In this document: piece by piece, positions 1 to 5,973 of the stretch
Layout: every line of letters begins with the position of its first letter
Numbering within the stretch: position 1 is the first letter of the stretch
The notes under the pieces: generated by a model
The model's input: only the letters and a program-made list of their open reading frames with translations
What the model was told of the DNA's origin: nothing
Database searches by the model: none
Position numbers and translations under genes: made by a program
Assembly: GCA_964424035.1 (NCBI GenBank)
Contig: CAYRHB010000157.1
Location: 1-5,981, forward strand
Direction: 5' to 3'
DNA: 5,981 nucleotides
From: Leptolinea sp964424035
GTDB lineage: Bacteria > Chloroflexota > Anaerolineae > Anaerolineales > Anaerolineaceae

Positions 1-117
1 AACCAGCTCCACCGCACGCGTGCGCGCCTGCCGCTGCTGCGCGACGAACGTACCGGGCTGACCATGCGTGAAATGCAGCGCATCCTGAGCTCACAGGATT
101 CATTTAAAGGGAGGTAA
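1..117 (+). CDS. C-terminal fragment of an upstream gene, possibly a nitrilase-family carbon-nitrogen hydrolase
   Basis: An open frame runs from the first base to a TAA at 115-117 and encodes the last 38 residues of a protein that begins outside the window. The fragment is Arg/Leu-rich and contains RARLPLLRDERTGLTMRE followed by a short helix-like tail. From memory, this pattern (R-x-R-x-x-L-P-L-L-R-D-E-R-x-x-L) resembles the C-terminal end of nitrilase-superfamily carbon-nitrogen hydrolases, which often sit next to nadE in Chloroflexota and Actinobacteria. The catalytic Glu-Lys-Cys region is not in the window, so the family call is inference. The frame ends 5 bases before nadE, and the nadE ribosome binding site (GGGAGG, 109-114) lies inside its last codons, which points to one operon with coupled translation. 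Confidence 0.55.
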   Translation, partial: NQLHRTRARLPLLRDERTGLTMREMQRILSSQDSFKGR

Positions 118-122
118 TTCAC

Positions 123-956
123 ATGAAAGCACAACTCCCCGATCTGAACATCAATACTGACCTGGCCAGGCAGATCCTTACCGGATTTATTAAGAGTGAA
201 ATTTCCCGTGCCGGTTTTTCACGGGGCGTTATTGGGCTTTCCGGTGGTATTGACTCGGCGCTTTCCTGTTATCTGGCGGCTGAGGCGCTTGGACCGGAAA
301 ATCTGCTGGCGATCCGTATGCCGTATCAAACATCCTCGCAAGAATCGTTGGACCACGCGCAGCTGGTCATCGACGCACTGGGGGTGCCGTCACTGACCAT
401 TCCGATTACCCCCATGGTTCAGCCCTATCTGGACGAGAATCCGGGCATCAGTTCATTTCGCGCGGGGAACATCATGGCCCGCATGCGGATGATCGTGCTT
501 TATGACCATTCGGCTGACTTTAATGGTCTGGTGGTCGGAACGAGCAATAAAACAGAAATCCTTCTGGGGTATTCGACCCTGTGGGGCGATTCGGCCTGTG
601 CGATCAATCCGCTGGGTGACCTGTACAAGACGCAACTCCGCCAATTATCGCGTGATATGAACATCCCTGACGCGATCGTCTCAAAGCCGCCAACTGCCGA
701 CCTGTGGCTTGGACAGACGGATGAAGCCGAACTGGGCTTCACCTATGCGGATGTGGATCCGCTGTTGTACCTGCTGGTCGATGAACGCTATACACCGCAG
801 GAATGTGTGGCTGCCGGTTTTGATGAAGGATTTGTGAATAAAGTGGTGGACAGGATACGCCGAAACCATTTCAAACGTGTTCTCCCGCCAATTGCGAAAT
901 TAAGCAACCGGACTATTGGTTACGATTTTCTATATTTGAGAGACTGGGGCACCTGA
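123..956 (+). CDS. nadE: NAD+ synthetase (NadE), ammonia-type catalytic domain
   Basis: Cytoplasmic enzyme of the last step of NAD+ synthesis: it adenylates deamido-NAD+ with ATP and amidates it. The 277-residue protein is one N-type ATP pyrophosphatase domain. The PP-loop is LSGGIDSA at 39-46. A MARMRM helix follows at 118-123, then GTSNKTE at 139-145, GYSTLWGDSACAINPLGDL at 149-167 leading into YKTQ, and the substrate-binding stretch KPPTADLWLGQTDEAELG at 188-205. HFKR lies at 249-252. The C-terminus ends in RDWGT, as in the Chloroflexota/Actinobacteria/Deinococcus branch as I recall it. Length is normal, and no fused glutaminase domain is present, so the enzyme uses free ammonia or a separate glutaminase. 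The ATG has a good ribosome binding site (GGAGG at 110-114, 8-base spacer). It lies between the upstream fragment and the transporter gene with very short gaps. No key residue appears to be missing. Confidence 0.96.
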   Translation: MKAQLPDLNINTDLARQILTGFIKSEISRAGFSRGVIGLSGGIDSALSCYLAAEALGPENLLAIRMPYQTSSQESLDHAQLVIDALGVPSLTIPITPMVQPYLDENPGISSFRAGNIMARMRMIVLYDHSADFNGLVVGTSNKTEILLGYSTLWGDSACAINPLGDLYKTQLRQLSRDMNIPDAIVSKPPTADLWLGQTDEAELGFTYADVDPLLYLLVDERYTPQECVAAGFDEGFVNKVVDRIRRNHFKRVLPPIAKLSNRTIGYDFLYLRDWGT

Positions 957-966
957 TATTAACTGT

Positions 967-2214
967 ATGAAAAATTTGCATATTTCCATCCCACCGGCAT
1001 TTAAGCACCGCCGGTTTGTTTTATTCTGGCTCAGTATGATGATCTCAACCGCCGGAAGCCAGATGCAGCTATGGGCGCTCTTCTGGCATTTACGGACACT
1101 CTCAGACCAACCAATTGTGGTCAGTGGTATCGGGTTGGCGCGATTTCTTCCCATCCTTTTGTTTTCTCTGGTTGGCGGCCTGGTGGCAGATATGTTCAAC
1201 CGCCGCAAGGTGATGTTCACCAGCCAGATCGTGATGACGTTGGTATCCGCCCTGTTTGGTCTGCTCACCTTTTTCAACCGGATAGAGATATGGCATATGT
1301 ATGTATTGACAGCCATCCAGGCAGCCGCGCTGGCATTTGATATGCCCGCCCGTCAGGCTTTGATGCCCAATCTGGTTCCAAGGGAAGACCTCTCGAGCGC
1401 GTTCAGTCTGCAATCCATGGCGTTTAATATCGGTTCAGTGGTCGGTCCGGGGTTAAGCGGGATGGTCATCGCTTCCCTGGGTCAATCCTGGACGTATTTC
1501 ATTGACGCCATCTCGTTTGGCGCAGTCATTGTTTCTCTCTTGATCATTGGAAATGTACAGCAGGAAATCAATCCCATTGTCCGGCAGCGGGGAATCAATC
1601 TATCTGCCATTAAAGATGGAATTTCATTCATCCGTTCTCAACCCATCATCCTTTCCAGCATGATCCTTGACTTCTTTGCCACATTCTTTTCTTCCGCCAA
1701 TACACTGCTGCCATTCATCACCCGCGACATACTGAAAGTGGGCGCGGTTGAGTATGGCTGGCTTTCAGCCGCCCAACCATTCGGGGCTGTGGGGGTGGGG
1801 CTTTTCTTTTCCCAAAAGGCAAAAATCCGAAAGCAGGGCTCACTCCTTTTGTGGTCAGTGGTGGCGTTCGGGGTCGCGACGATCATATTCGGGTTGTCAC
1901 GCAGTTTCTGGTTGACCCTGTTGTCACTGGCAATTATTGGAGGTTCAGACGCTGTAAGCACGATCCTGCGCAATACGATCCGTCAGATGGTGACGCCGGA
2001 TGCCATGCGTGGACGGATGGTCAGCGTAAACCAGATCTTCTTTATGGGTGGACCACAACTGGGAGAAATCGAAGCCGGATTGGTTGCGCAGGCGCTGGGG
2101 ACGCCGATGGCTGTCATTACCGGCGGCCTGGGCTGTATTCTGGCTGTGATCTGGATTGGTCGACAGTGGCCGGCGCTTCCGGCTTATTCCGGAGAAGATG
2201 CCCGACCGGTATGA
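967..2214 (+). CDS. Major facilitator superfamily transporter, MFS_3/EntS-like efflux type
   Basis: Predicted 12-helix inner-membrane secondary transporter of 415 residues, a normal length. Approximate helices are 17-40, 50-74, 84-104, 108-128, 146-170, 174-195, 228-250, 262-282, 290-310, 313-335, 351-377 and 380-400, with a charged cytoplasmic loop at about 196-226 between the two halves. The helix 2-3 loop carries the MFS motif A variant GGLVADMFNRRKVM (70-83). The stretch from FDMPARQALMPNLV (124-137) through SSAFSLQSMAFNIGSVVGPGLSG (143-165) is characteristic of the MFS_3 family, which includes the enterobactin exporter EntS and many uncharacterised drug or metabolite exporters. The substrate cannot be read from sequence. 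It starts 10 bases after nadE and has no clear Shine-Dalgarno sequence, so translation is probably coupled to nadE. No alternative upstream start is available in frame. Its stop lies two bases from that of the opposing lipoprotein gene. Confidence 0.9.
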   Translation: MKNLHISIPPAFKHRRFVLFWLSMMISTAGSQMQLWALFWHLRTLSDQPIVVSGIGLARFLPILLFSLVGGLVADMFNRRKVMFTSQIVMTLVSALFGLLTFFNRIEIWHMYVLTAIQAAALAFDMPARQALMPNLVPREDLSSAFSLQSMAFNIGSVVGPGLSGMVIASLGQSWTYFIDAISFGAVIVSLLIIGNVQQEINPIVRQRGINLSAIKDGISFIRSQPIILSSMILDFFATFFSSANTLLPFITRDILKVGAVEYGWLSAAQPFGAVGVGLFFSQKAKIRKQGSLLLWSVVAFGVATIIFGLSRSFWLTLLSLAIIGGSDAVSTILRNTIRQMVTPDAMRGRMVSVNQIFFMGGPQLGEIEAGLVAQALGTPMAVITGGLGCILAVIWIGRQWPALPAYSGEDARPV

Positions 2215-2216
2215 GG

Positions 2217-2774
2217 TTATTTGAATGATAACAACTCATCCAGCAATATCCCGTTTACCCGGATGGTAACAGAAGGCCGGGGATCACTGGATTGCCGGAT
2301 GGTGCTTTCAAGCTGTGACCGGATGCGTGGAATATCACAGACTCCACCCTGTACCAGTTCACCTTCCAGATCAACTTCAAGGCCGGTGCCGCTGTTTGTA
2401 AACCGGATAACATGAAGGTCAGATCGGGATAATGCGTTGTACAACCCGGATTGTCCATACTCGTTGGAATGTTGTTCCAGCAAGTATTCGAGAGCTTCGC
2501 GATTGGATCCGGTTTGAGCTTCGACCGGAACAAGGCTGTCGCCGCAACCAATGGATGTGCCGGATCGTCTGGCATCCTCCAACGCAATGAGGAATATCAC
2601 TCCGGGTCGGGATTCCTGGAGCGTGGGCAATTTCCCGGAGGGAACTGCCTCATCCGCCAACGGTGTTGATTGGCTCATACTCTGTGGGGTGAATGACAGG
2701 CAACCCGGTATTAACAAACCAGCCACACAGAAAGCCAGAAAAATTCCGGGTTTTTCTGTCATTTGGCGAACCAT
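2217..2774 (-). CDS. GerMN-domain lipoprotein
   Basis: Predicted exported lipoprotein of 185 residues. A hydrophobic segment at 11-24 leads to a lipobox-like IPGC with the lipidated cysteine at 25. The Pro at -2 is not ideal. A short Ser/Thr/Pro spacer (26-57) follows. Residues about 58-180 match the GerMN (sporulation and germination) domain as found in Anaerolineae lipoproteins: VIFLIALEDA strand, IGCGDSLVPVE, a LEYLLEQ helix, YGQSGLYNAL, VDLEGELVQGGVCDIPRI, then a final helix and the VTIRVNG strand. Cys77 and Cys146 may form a disulfide outside the membrane. GerMN domains are thought to bind other proteins or the cell wall; no enzymatic activity is expected. The start is uncertain: neither ATG 2774 nor ATG 2762 has a proper Shine-Dalgarno sequence. 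ATG 2774 gives a more basic N-terminus, while ATG 2762 overlaps the stop of an upstream mini-ORF. It is divergent from the SH3 lipoprotein. Confidence 0.85.
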   Translation of the reverse strand: MVRQMTEKPGIFLAFCVAGLLIPGCLSFTPQSMSQSTPLADEAVPSGKLPTLQESRPGVIFLIALEDARRSGTSIGCGDSLVPVEAQTGSNREALEYLLEQHSNEYGQSGLYNALSRSDLHVIRFTNSGTGLEVDLEGELVQGGVCDIPRIRSQLESTIRQSSDPRPSVTIRVNGILLDELLSFK

Positions 2775-2809
2775 TCCCGGGATTGATCGGACGGCAATTG
2801 ATTTTTCAT
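2759..2809 (-). CDS. Possible 16-codon leader ORF coupled to the GerMN lipoprotein gene
   Basis: On the minus strand an ATG at 2809 is preceded by GAAGGA (2820-2815, 5-base spacer), the best ribosome binding site in this intergenic region. The frame encodes MKNQLPSDQSREWFAK and stops at TGA 2761-2759. That stop overlaps the second in-frame ATG of the lipoprotein gene (2762-2760) in the classic ATGA arrangement for translational coupling. The peptide is hydrophilic and resembles no leader I know. It could be a true leader ORF that feeds ribosomes to the lipoprotein. It could also be the original N-terminus of the lipoprotein separated by a frameshift, or chance. The existence of the frame, its binding site and the overlap is read directly; its translation is inference. 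Confidence 0.4.
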   Translation of the reverse strand: MKNQLPSDQSREWFAK

Positions 2810-2826
2810 TGAAATCCTTCTACTAT
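2798..2826 (+). promoter_or_regulatory. Candidate sigma-70-type promoter for the SH3 lipoprotein gene
   Basis: TTGATT (2798-2803) and TACTAT (2821-2826) are separated by 17 bases, each matching the -35 and -10 consensus at four of six positions. Transcription would start near 2833, leaving about 32 bases before the GTG start at 2865. The element overlaps the 5' end of the divergent mini-ORF and its ribosome binding site. Single matches of this quality occur by chance in AT-rich DNA, so this is a candidate only. Confidence 0.35.
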
Positions 2827-2864
2827 TAGTGTAACCCAAACCAAGGTCGCAGAAAGGTGGAATA

Positions 2865-3683
2865 GTGGAAATATTTTCTAGAAAAAATATCAGAATTGTC
2901 AGTCTGATCCTGATAATAGTCTTTTCCCTGTCCTGTAATTACATAACCAATAACGGCGCCAAACCGACACAGAAAGAACCGACGAAACAGGGAGCAGAAG
3001 AACTGGTCGAAATTGTTACGTCAACAATGACAACAACCAACACAAAAAATCCCCCCACTCAAACACCGGTGTTGCCGACCCGAACTCGAAAACCCACCAG
3101 GACTGCTGTCCCGGCCAGCAAGACCCCTCCCCCGACCCGAACCCTGACATCAGCCCCGGTCATCCGCCAGTCAACCCAGGCGGTCATTCCACCAACTGAT
3201 ACGGCAAATCCGGAAGGAATCACCGTAACCGCAGCGACAGGGAATCTGTTCATCCGGCGCGGACCGGGATTGACATATAGCATCGTCGCCGGTCTTTCAC
3301 GTGGTGTAACAACCAAAGCCGTTGGGCGAAATGAAAAAAATGACTGGCTGGCTATAGAGATCCCTTATGCCAACGGTGCGGTTGGTTGGATATCCATGGG
3401 AACCGGCTACACGGAGCTCAGCGCCAATATTCAACTGTTGCCGCTATACAAATATGACGAAGCAAAACCTGCGTATATTCAGAATTGCACATTACATGAC
3501 ATGACCACGCGCCCCGGGCAGTGGAACCTGCCGGCGAAGACCACGCAGAAGGTCAACCCCGGCGAGTATGCGATCCTGGATATGTCTACCGGCCAGAGCA
3601 AGGTGATGGATATGGTTTTAAAGGAAGGCAATACCGGGATCATCAAAGTGGATGGCGACGGCACAAGCCATAGCTGTCCGTGA
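2865..3683 (+). CDS. SH3-domain lipoprotein with Thr/Pro-rich linker and unrecognised C-terminal domain
   Basis: Predicted cell-surface lipoprotein of 272 residues. The N-terminus has a basic n-region (Arg6, Lys7, Arg10), a hydrophobic stretch at 11-22 and a cysteine at 24 within FSLSC. This is an acceptable but imperfect lipobox, so a plain membrane anchor is possible. Residues about 52-118 are a low-complexity Thr/Pro/Arg linker with repeated PTRT units, typical of surface proteins in Anaerolineae. Residues about 119-190 form a bacterial SH3 (SH3_3) domain: a strand with NLFIRRGPGLTYSIVAGLSRG, a NDWLAIEI strand and VGWIS. Such domains usually bind peptidoglycan or peptides. Residues 191-272 are a domain I do not recognise; Cys208 and Cys271 could form a disulfide. 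The start is GTG with AAAGGTGG (2853-2860) just upstream. The gene is transcribed away from the GerMN lipoprotein; 55 bases separate it from the mini-ORF start. Confidence 0.85.
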   Translation: MEIFSRKNIRIVSLILIIVFSLSCNYITNNGAKPTQKEPTKQGAEELVEIVTSTMTTTNTKNPPTQTPVLPTRTRKPTRTAVPASKTPPPTRTLTSAPVIRQSTQAVIPPTDTANPEGITVTAATGNLFIRRGPGLTYSIVAGLSRGVTTKAVGRNEKNDWLAIEIPYANGAVGWISMGTGYTELSANIQLLPLYKYDEAKPAYIQNCTLHDMTTRPGQWNLPAKTTQKVNPGEYAILDMSTGQSKVMDMVLKEGNTGIIKVDGDGTSHSCP

Positions 3684-3728
3684 TTGATGGAAACCAGAAA
3701 CCGGTCTTCAAAAATTGCAGGAAGTATA

Positions 3729-3760
3729 ATTTGGGCGCACAGTGATTTGTGCGCCCAAAT
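3729..3760. repeat. Perfect 13-bp inverted repeat, possible operator or mRNA hairpin
   Basis: ATTTGGGCGCACA (3729-3741) and its exact reverse complement (3748-3760) flank a 6-base loop. It lies in the gap after the SH3 lipoprotein and ends 21 bases before the chosen start of the dehydrogenase. The GC-rich core could form a strong hairpin, but no T-run follows on either strand, so it is not a standard Rho-independent terminator. A TATAAT sequence (3725-3730) overlaps its left edge by two bases, which would place the repeat over a transcription start, as for a repressor site. No convincing -35 box is visible. Confidence 0.6.
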
Positions 3761-3772
3761 ATGGAAAATGAC

Positions 3773-3778
3773 AGGAAA
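3773..3778 (+). promoter_or_regulatory. Ribosome binding site that fixes the dehydrogenase start
   Basis: AGGAAA within GACAGGAAATTC lies 3-6 bases ahead of the tandem ATG codons at 3782 and 3785; counted from AGGA the spacers are 5 and 8 bases. It supports a start here instead of at the GTG (3749), which lies inside the inverted repeat, or the ATG at 3761, neither of which has a binding site. Confidence 0.55.
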
Positions 3779-3781
3779 TTC

Positions 3782-4588
3782 ATGATGCAGGAAAAAACAA
3801 TACTGGTAACCGGATCAACGGATGGAATTGGAAAACAAACCGCGCTTGAACTGGCACAATCGGGGGCGCGGGTGCTGGTTCATGGACGAACAGAAGAAAA
3901 GGCCGCCGCTGCTGCCAAAGTAATCGCGGATCAAACCGGTGCTTCCGTAGATTATGTCACCGGAGATTATGCCTCACTGGATCAGGTCAGGGATATGGCC
4001 GGACAGGTTCTGGCGAAAACCGACCGGCTGCATGTATTGGTCAATAACGCCGGTACCTATATGGCTGAACGCAATCTGAGCGCGGATGGATTTGAGATAA
4101 CCTGGCAGATCAACCACCTGGCTCCGTACCTGCTGACCACACTGCTACTGGAACGGTTGAAAAGCAGCGCTCCGGCACGAATTGTCACTGTGGCATCCAT
4201 GACCCATGCCTATGCCAGACTGGACTATGAAAACCTGCAGGGAGAAAAAGAGTACAAAGGGACCCGCGCCTACAGTCTGGCAAAACTGGGTAATGTCATG
4301 GCTACATTTTTTCTGGCAGAAAAACTGGCTGGCAGCGGGGTTACTGCCAATTGCCTGCATCCCGGCGTGGTGGACACGAAACTTTTACGGTCCAGTTACA
4401 ACATTGAAGGAATATCCGTGGAAGCCGGCGCCCGGACCTCGGTCTATCTGGCCAGTTCACCGGATGTAGAGGGTGTGACCGGAAAATATTATGATGATTG
4501 CCGTGAAGCGCAACCTTCGGCATTGGCACTGGATGCCATGGAGCGGAAGCGCTTCATGGATGTAACCAACAAAATGCTGGGGTTGTGA
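3782..4588 (+). CDS. Short-chain dehydrogenase/reductase, retinol-dehydrogenase-like classical SDR
   Basis: Cytoplasmic NAD(P)-dependent oxidoreductase of 268 residues. It has the full classical SDR set: TGSTDGIG cofactor loop (10-17), GDY at 61-63 in the place of the usual adenine-contacting Asp pair, NNAG (88-91), catalytic Asn111, Ser139 in TVASM, and Tyr164-x3-Lys168 in AYSLAKL, then HPGVVDT (193-199). His-Gly-Arg at 34-36 after the second strand favours NADP(H) over NAD(H). The NLQGEKEYKGTRAYSLAK region and the CLHPGVVDT segment resemble the RDH11-14/WWOX-type SDR branch, whose bacterial members have largely unknown substrates. The longest open frame starts at GTG 3749, inside the inverted repeat. 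I chose ATG 3782 because of the binding site ahead of it and because the first strand (KTILVT) starts just after. The gene is probably a separate transcription unit ending at the hairpins downstream. Confidence 0.9.
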   Translation: MMQEKTILVTGSTDGIGKQTALELAQSGARVLVHGRTEEKAAAAAKVIADQTGASVDYVTGDYASLDQVRDMAGQVLAKTDRLHVLVNNAGTYMAERNLSADGFEITWQINHLAPYLLTTLLLERLKSSAPARIVTVASMTHAYARLDYENLQGEKEYKGTRAYSLAKLGNVMATFFLAEKLAGSGVTANCLHPGVVDTKLLRSSYNIEGISVEAGARTSVYLASSPDVEGVTGKYYDDCREAQPSALALDAMERKRFMDVTNKMLGL

Positions 4589-4600
4589 ATTGATAAAAAG

Positions 4601-4634
4601 TATCCCGACCTCCCGTAAAAGGGAGATCGGGGTA
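4601..4634 (-). terminator. Hairpin, second (distal) terminator for gdhA
   Basis: CCCGACCTCCC (4604-4614) pairs with GGGAGATCGGG (4621-4631) with one C-A mismatch and a 6-base loop; flanking TAT/GTA extends the stem to about 14 pairs. Read on the minus strand, the stem is followed closely by a run of five T (complement of 4595-4599), giving an intrinsic terminator shape. On the plus strand no T-run follows, so it would act mainly as a back-up terminator for glutamate dehydrogenase transcripts. Confidence 0.6.
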
Positions 4635-4641
4635 TTCGAGA

Positions 4642-4673
4642 AAAATCCCCGCCTGTTGAGGGGCGGGGATTTT
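4642..4673. terminator. Bidirectional Rho-independent terminator between the SDR gene and gdhA
   Basis: AAAATCCCCGCC (4642-4653) is the exact reverse complement of GGCGGGGATTTT (4662-4673), a 12-bp stem with an 8-base loop. The arm ends give a T-run of four on the plus strand and five on the minus strand, so it can stop transcription both ways. It starts 6 bases past the gdhA stop and lies about 50 bases past the dehydrogenase stop, the expected place for a shared terminator between convergent genes. Confidence 0.85.
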
Positions 4674-4679
4674 CGCCAT

Positions 4680-5966
4680 CTACAGCCAACCTCTCAGCTG
4701 CATGGCTTTGACCACCTTGTCGATCGCAACCATGTAGGCGGCATCTCTCATATAGACATCTTCTTTGACAGACATTTCCAGAACAGCCTCGAATGCCTGG
4801 GTCATTTTGGAATCCAGCTTTTCCAGTACTTCTTCTTTTGTCCAGTAGAAATTCATGTCATTCTGGACGCCTTCAAAATACGAAACCGTCACCCCGCCCG
4901 CGTTGCACAGGAAATCGGGAATAACGAAGGTTCCGCGTTTCTTGAATTCCTCATCCGCTTCGGGGGTGGTGGGCCCATTGGCGCCTTCAGCCACCAGTTT
5001 GACCTTCGGGGATACCTGTTTGACCGTGTCCGCGTTGATCTGGCCTTCCAGCGCGGCAGGGATCAAAATATCCACTTCCTTGGTCAGCCAGGCATTCGAT
5101 TCCTCGATCTTATAGCCGGAGGCTTTTGCTTTTTCCTTGTCAATCGAGCCATACTGGTCGGTGATGGTCTTCAGGAAATGGGGATCGACGCCATCCGGTT
5201 TGCTCACCGTATAGCCGATACGGTCATCTCGATCCCAGTAACTGACACAGACCACCTTGCCCTTAAGCTGCTCAATGAACCCGATGGCAGCGTATTGTGA
5301 CACATTTCCAAAACCCTGGATGGCTGCCGTACAGGTGGACGGATCGATTTTCAGGTGCTTCAGGGCTTCGCGGATCGTATAGACCACACCGTATCCAGTC
5401 GCCTCGGTACGGCCAAGCGAACCACCGCCTCCCAGCGGCTTGCCTGTAATGACACCCGGTGTGAATTGTCCACTGAGTTTGGAAAACTCATCCATCATCC
5501 AACCCATCATCTGAGGGTTGGTGCCTACATCGGGCGCGGGAACATCATTGCGCGGGCCGATATCCTTCCAGATACGTTGGATGAATCCCCGGCACAATTT
5601 TTCTTTTTCGGTCACTGATAAAGTGGCCGGATCAATTACCACCCCACCTTTTCCGCCTCCCAGGGGTATATCCGCTACAGCACATTTCCAGGTCATCCAC
5701 ATTGCCAGTGCGCGGACGGTATCAGCGGTTTCAGCCGGATGAAAGCGAATGCCTCCCTTATTGGGTCCGCGGGCATCATTATGTTGAACACGGAAACCTT
5801 CGAAAACACGGATCGTGCCGTCGTCCATGTGTACCGGAATGCGAAAATGATATTCCCGCATCGGCCAGCGCAAAATCTCGCGGACTTGCGGGTCAAGATT
5901 TAGCATTTCGGCTACATGGTCAAACTGCTGCTGAGCCATTTCAAAAGGATTCGGGTTCACAGTCAT
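4680..5966 (-). CDS. gdhA: Glutamate dehydrogenase, NAD(P)-dependent, Glu/Leu/Phe/Val family
   Basis: Cytoplasmic enzyme, hexameric in the family, interconverting glutamate and 2-oxoglutarate plus ammonia. The 428-residue protein has the usual length and both domains. The N-terminal substrate domain (about 28-156) contains GPNKGGIRFHP (67-77, substrate Lys70), MTWKCAVADIPLGGGKGG (91-108, Lys94 and catalytic Lys106) and PAPDVGT (143-149, catalytic Asp146). The C-terminal Rossmann domain (about 178-426) contains TGKPLGGGGSLGRTEATGYG, which starts at 174, the dinucleotide loop GFGNVS (218-223), AEGANGPTTPEAD (326-338) and CNAGGVTVSYFEG (354-366). Coenzyme preference is not certain from sequence. 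The longest frame starts at TTG 5972, but AAGGAG (5979-5974) stands 7 bases before ATG 5966, which I take as the start. The promoter is outside the window. The gene is convergent with the SDR gene, and two hairpins follow its stop. Confidence 0.95.
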   Translation of the reverse strand: MTVNPNPFEMAQQQFDHVAEMLNLDPQVREILRWPMREYHFRIPVHMDDGTIRVFEGFRVQHNDARGPNKGGIRFHPAETADTVRALAMWMTWKCAVADIPLGGGKGGVVIDPATLSVTEKEKLCRGFIQRIWKDIGPRNDVPAPDVGTNPQMMGWMMDEFSKLSGQFTPGVITGKPLGGGGSLGRTEATGYGVVYTIREALKHLKIDPSTCTAAIQGFGNVSQYAAIGFIEQLKGKVVCVSYWDRDDRIGYTVSKPDGVDPHFLKTITDQYGSIDKEKAKASGYKIEESNAWLTKEVDILIPAALEGQINADTVKQVSPKVKLVAEGANGPTTPEADEEFKKRGTFVIPDFLCNAGGVTVSYFEGVQNDMNFYWTKEEVLEKLDSKMTQAFEAVLEMSVKEDVYMRDAAYMVAIDKVVKAMQLRGWL

Positions 5967-5973
5967 GGGCAAT

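Noticed and set aside
930..1316. A 128-codon minus-strand open frame opposite the end of nadE and the start of the transporter gene
   Set aside because: It covers two real genes on the other strand and has no ribosome binding site or family resemblance that I can see.
2217..2750. Frequent CCGGAT/ATCCGG hexamers
   Set aside because: They also occur in the other genes, fall in different codon positions and show no regular spacing; codon and base composition explain them unless a whole-genome k-mer count shows enrichment.
2221..2829. Several plus-strand open frames across the GerMN lipoprotein region
   Set aside because: The minus-strand frame has a signal peptide, a lipobox-like cysteine and a recognisable GerMN domain, so the plus-strand frames are shadows.
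3044..3056. Adjacent A6 and C6 runs in the linker-coding region, as a possible phase-variation tract
   Set aside because: Runs of six are short for slippage, the region is simply low-complexity Asn/Pro/Thr coding DNA, and the frame is intact.
3055..3180. PTRT-type repeats in the lipoprotein linker as a DNA tandem repeat
   Set aside because: The units are similar only at the protein level; the codons and spacing differ, so there is no true DNA tandem repeat.
3749..3781. Extended N-terminus of the short-chain dehydrogenase from GTG 3749 or ATG 3761
   Set aside because: GTG 3749 is inside the inverted repeat, neither codon has a ribosome binding site, and the added residues precede the normal start of the Rossmann fold.
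4590..5300. A 236-codon plus-strand open frame antisense to the glutamate dehydrogenase gene
   Set aside because: It lies mainly opposite a clear gdhA coding sequence, runs through both terminator hairpins, and its translation shows no recognisable domain; it is a by-product of gdhA codon use.
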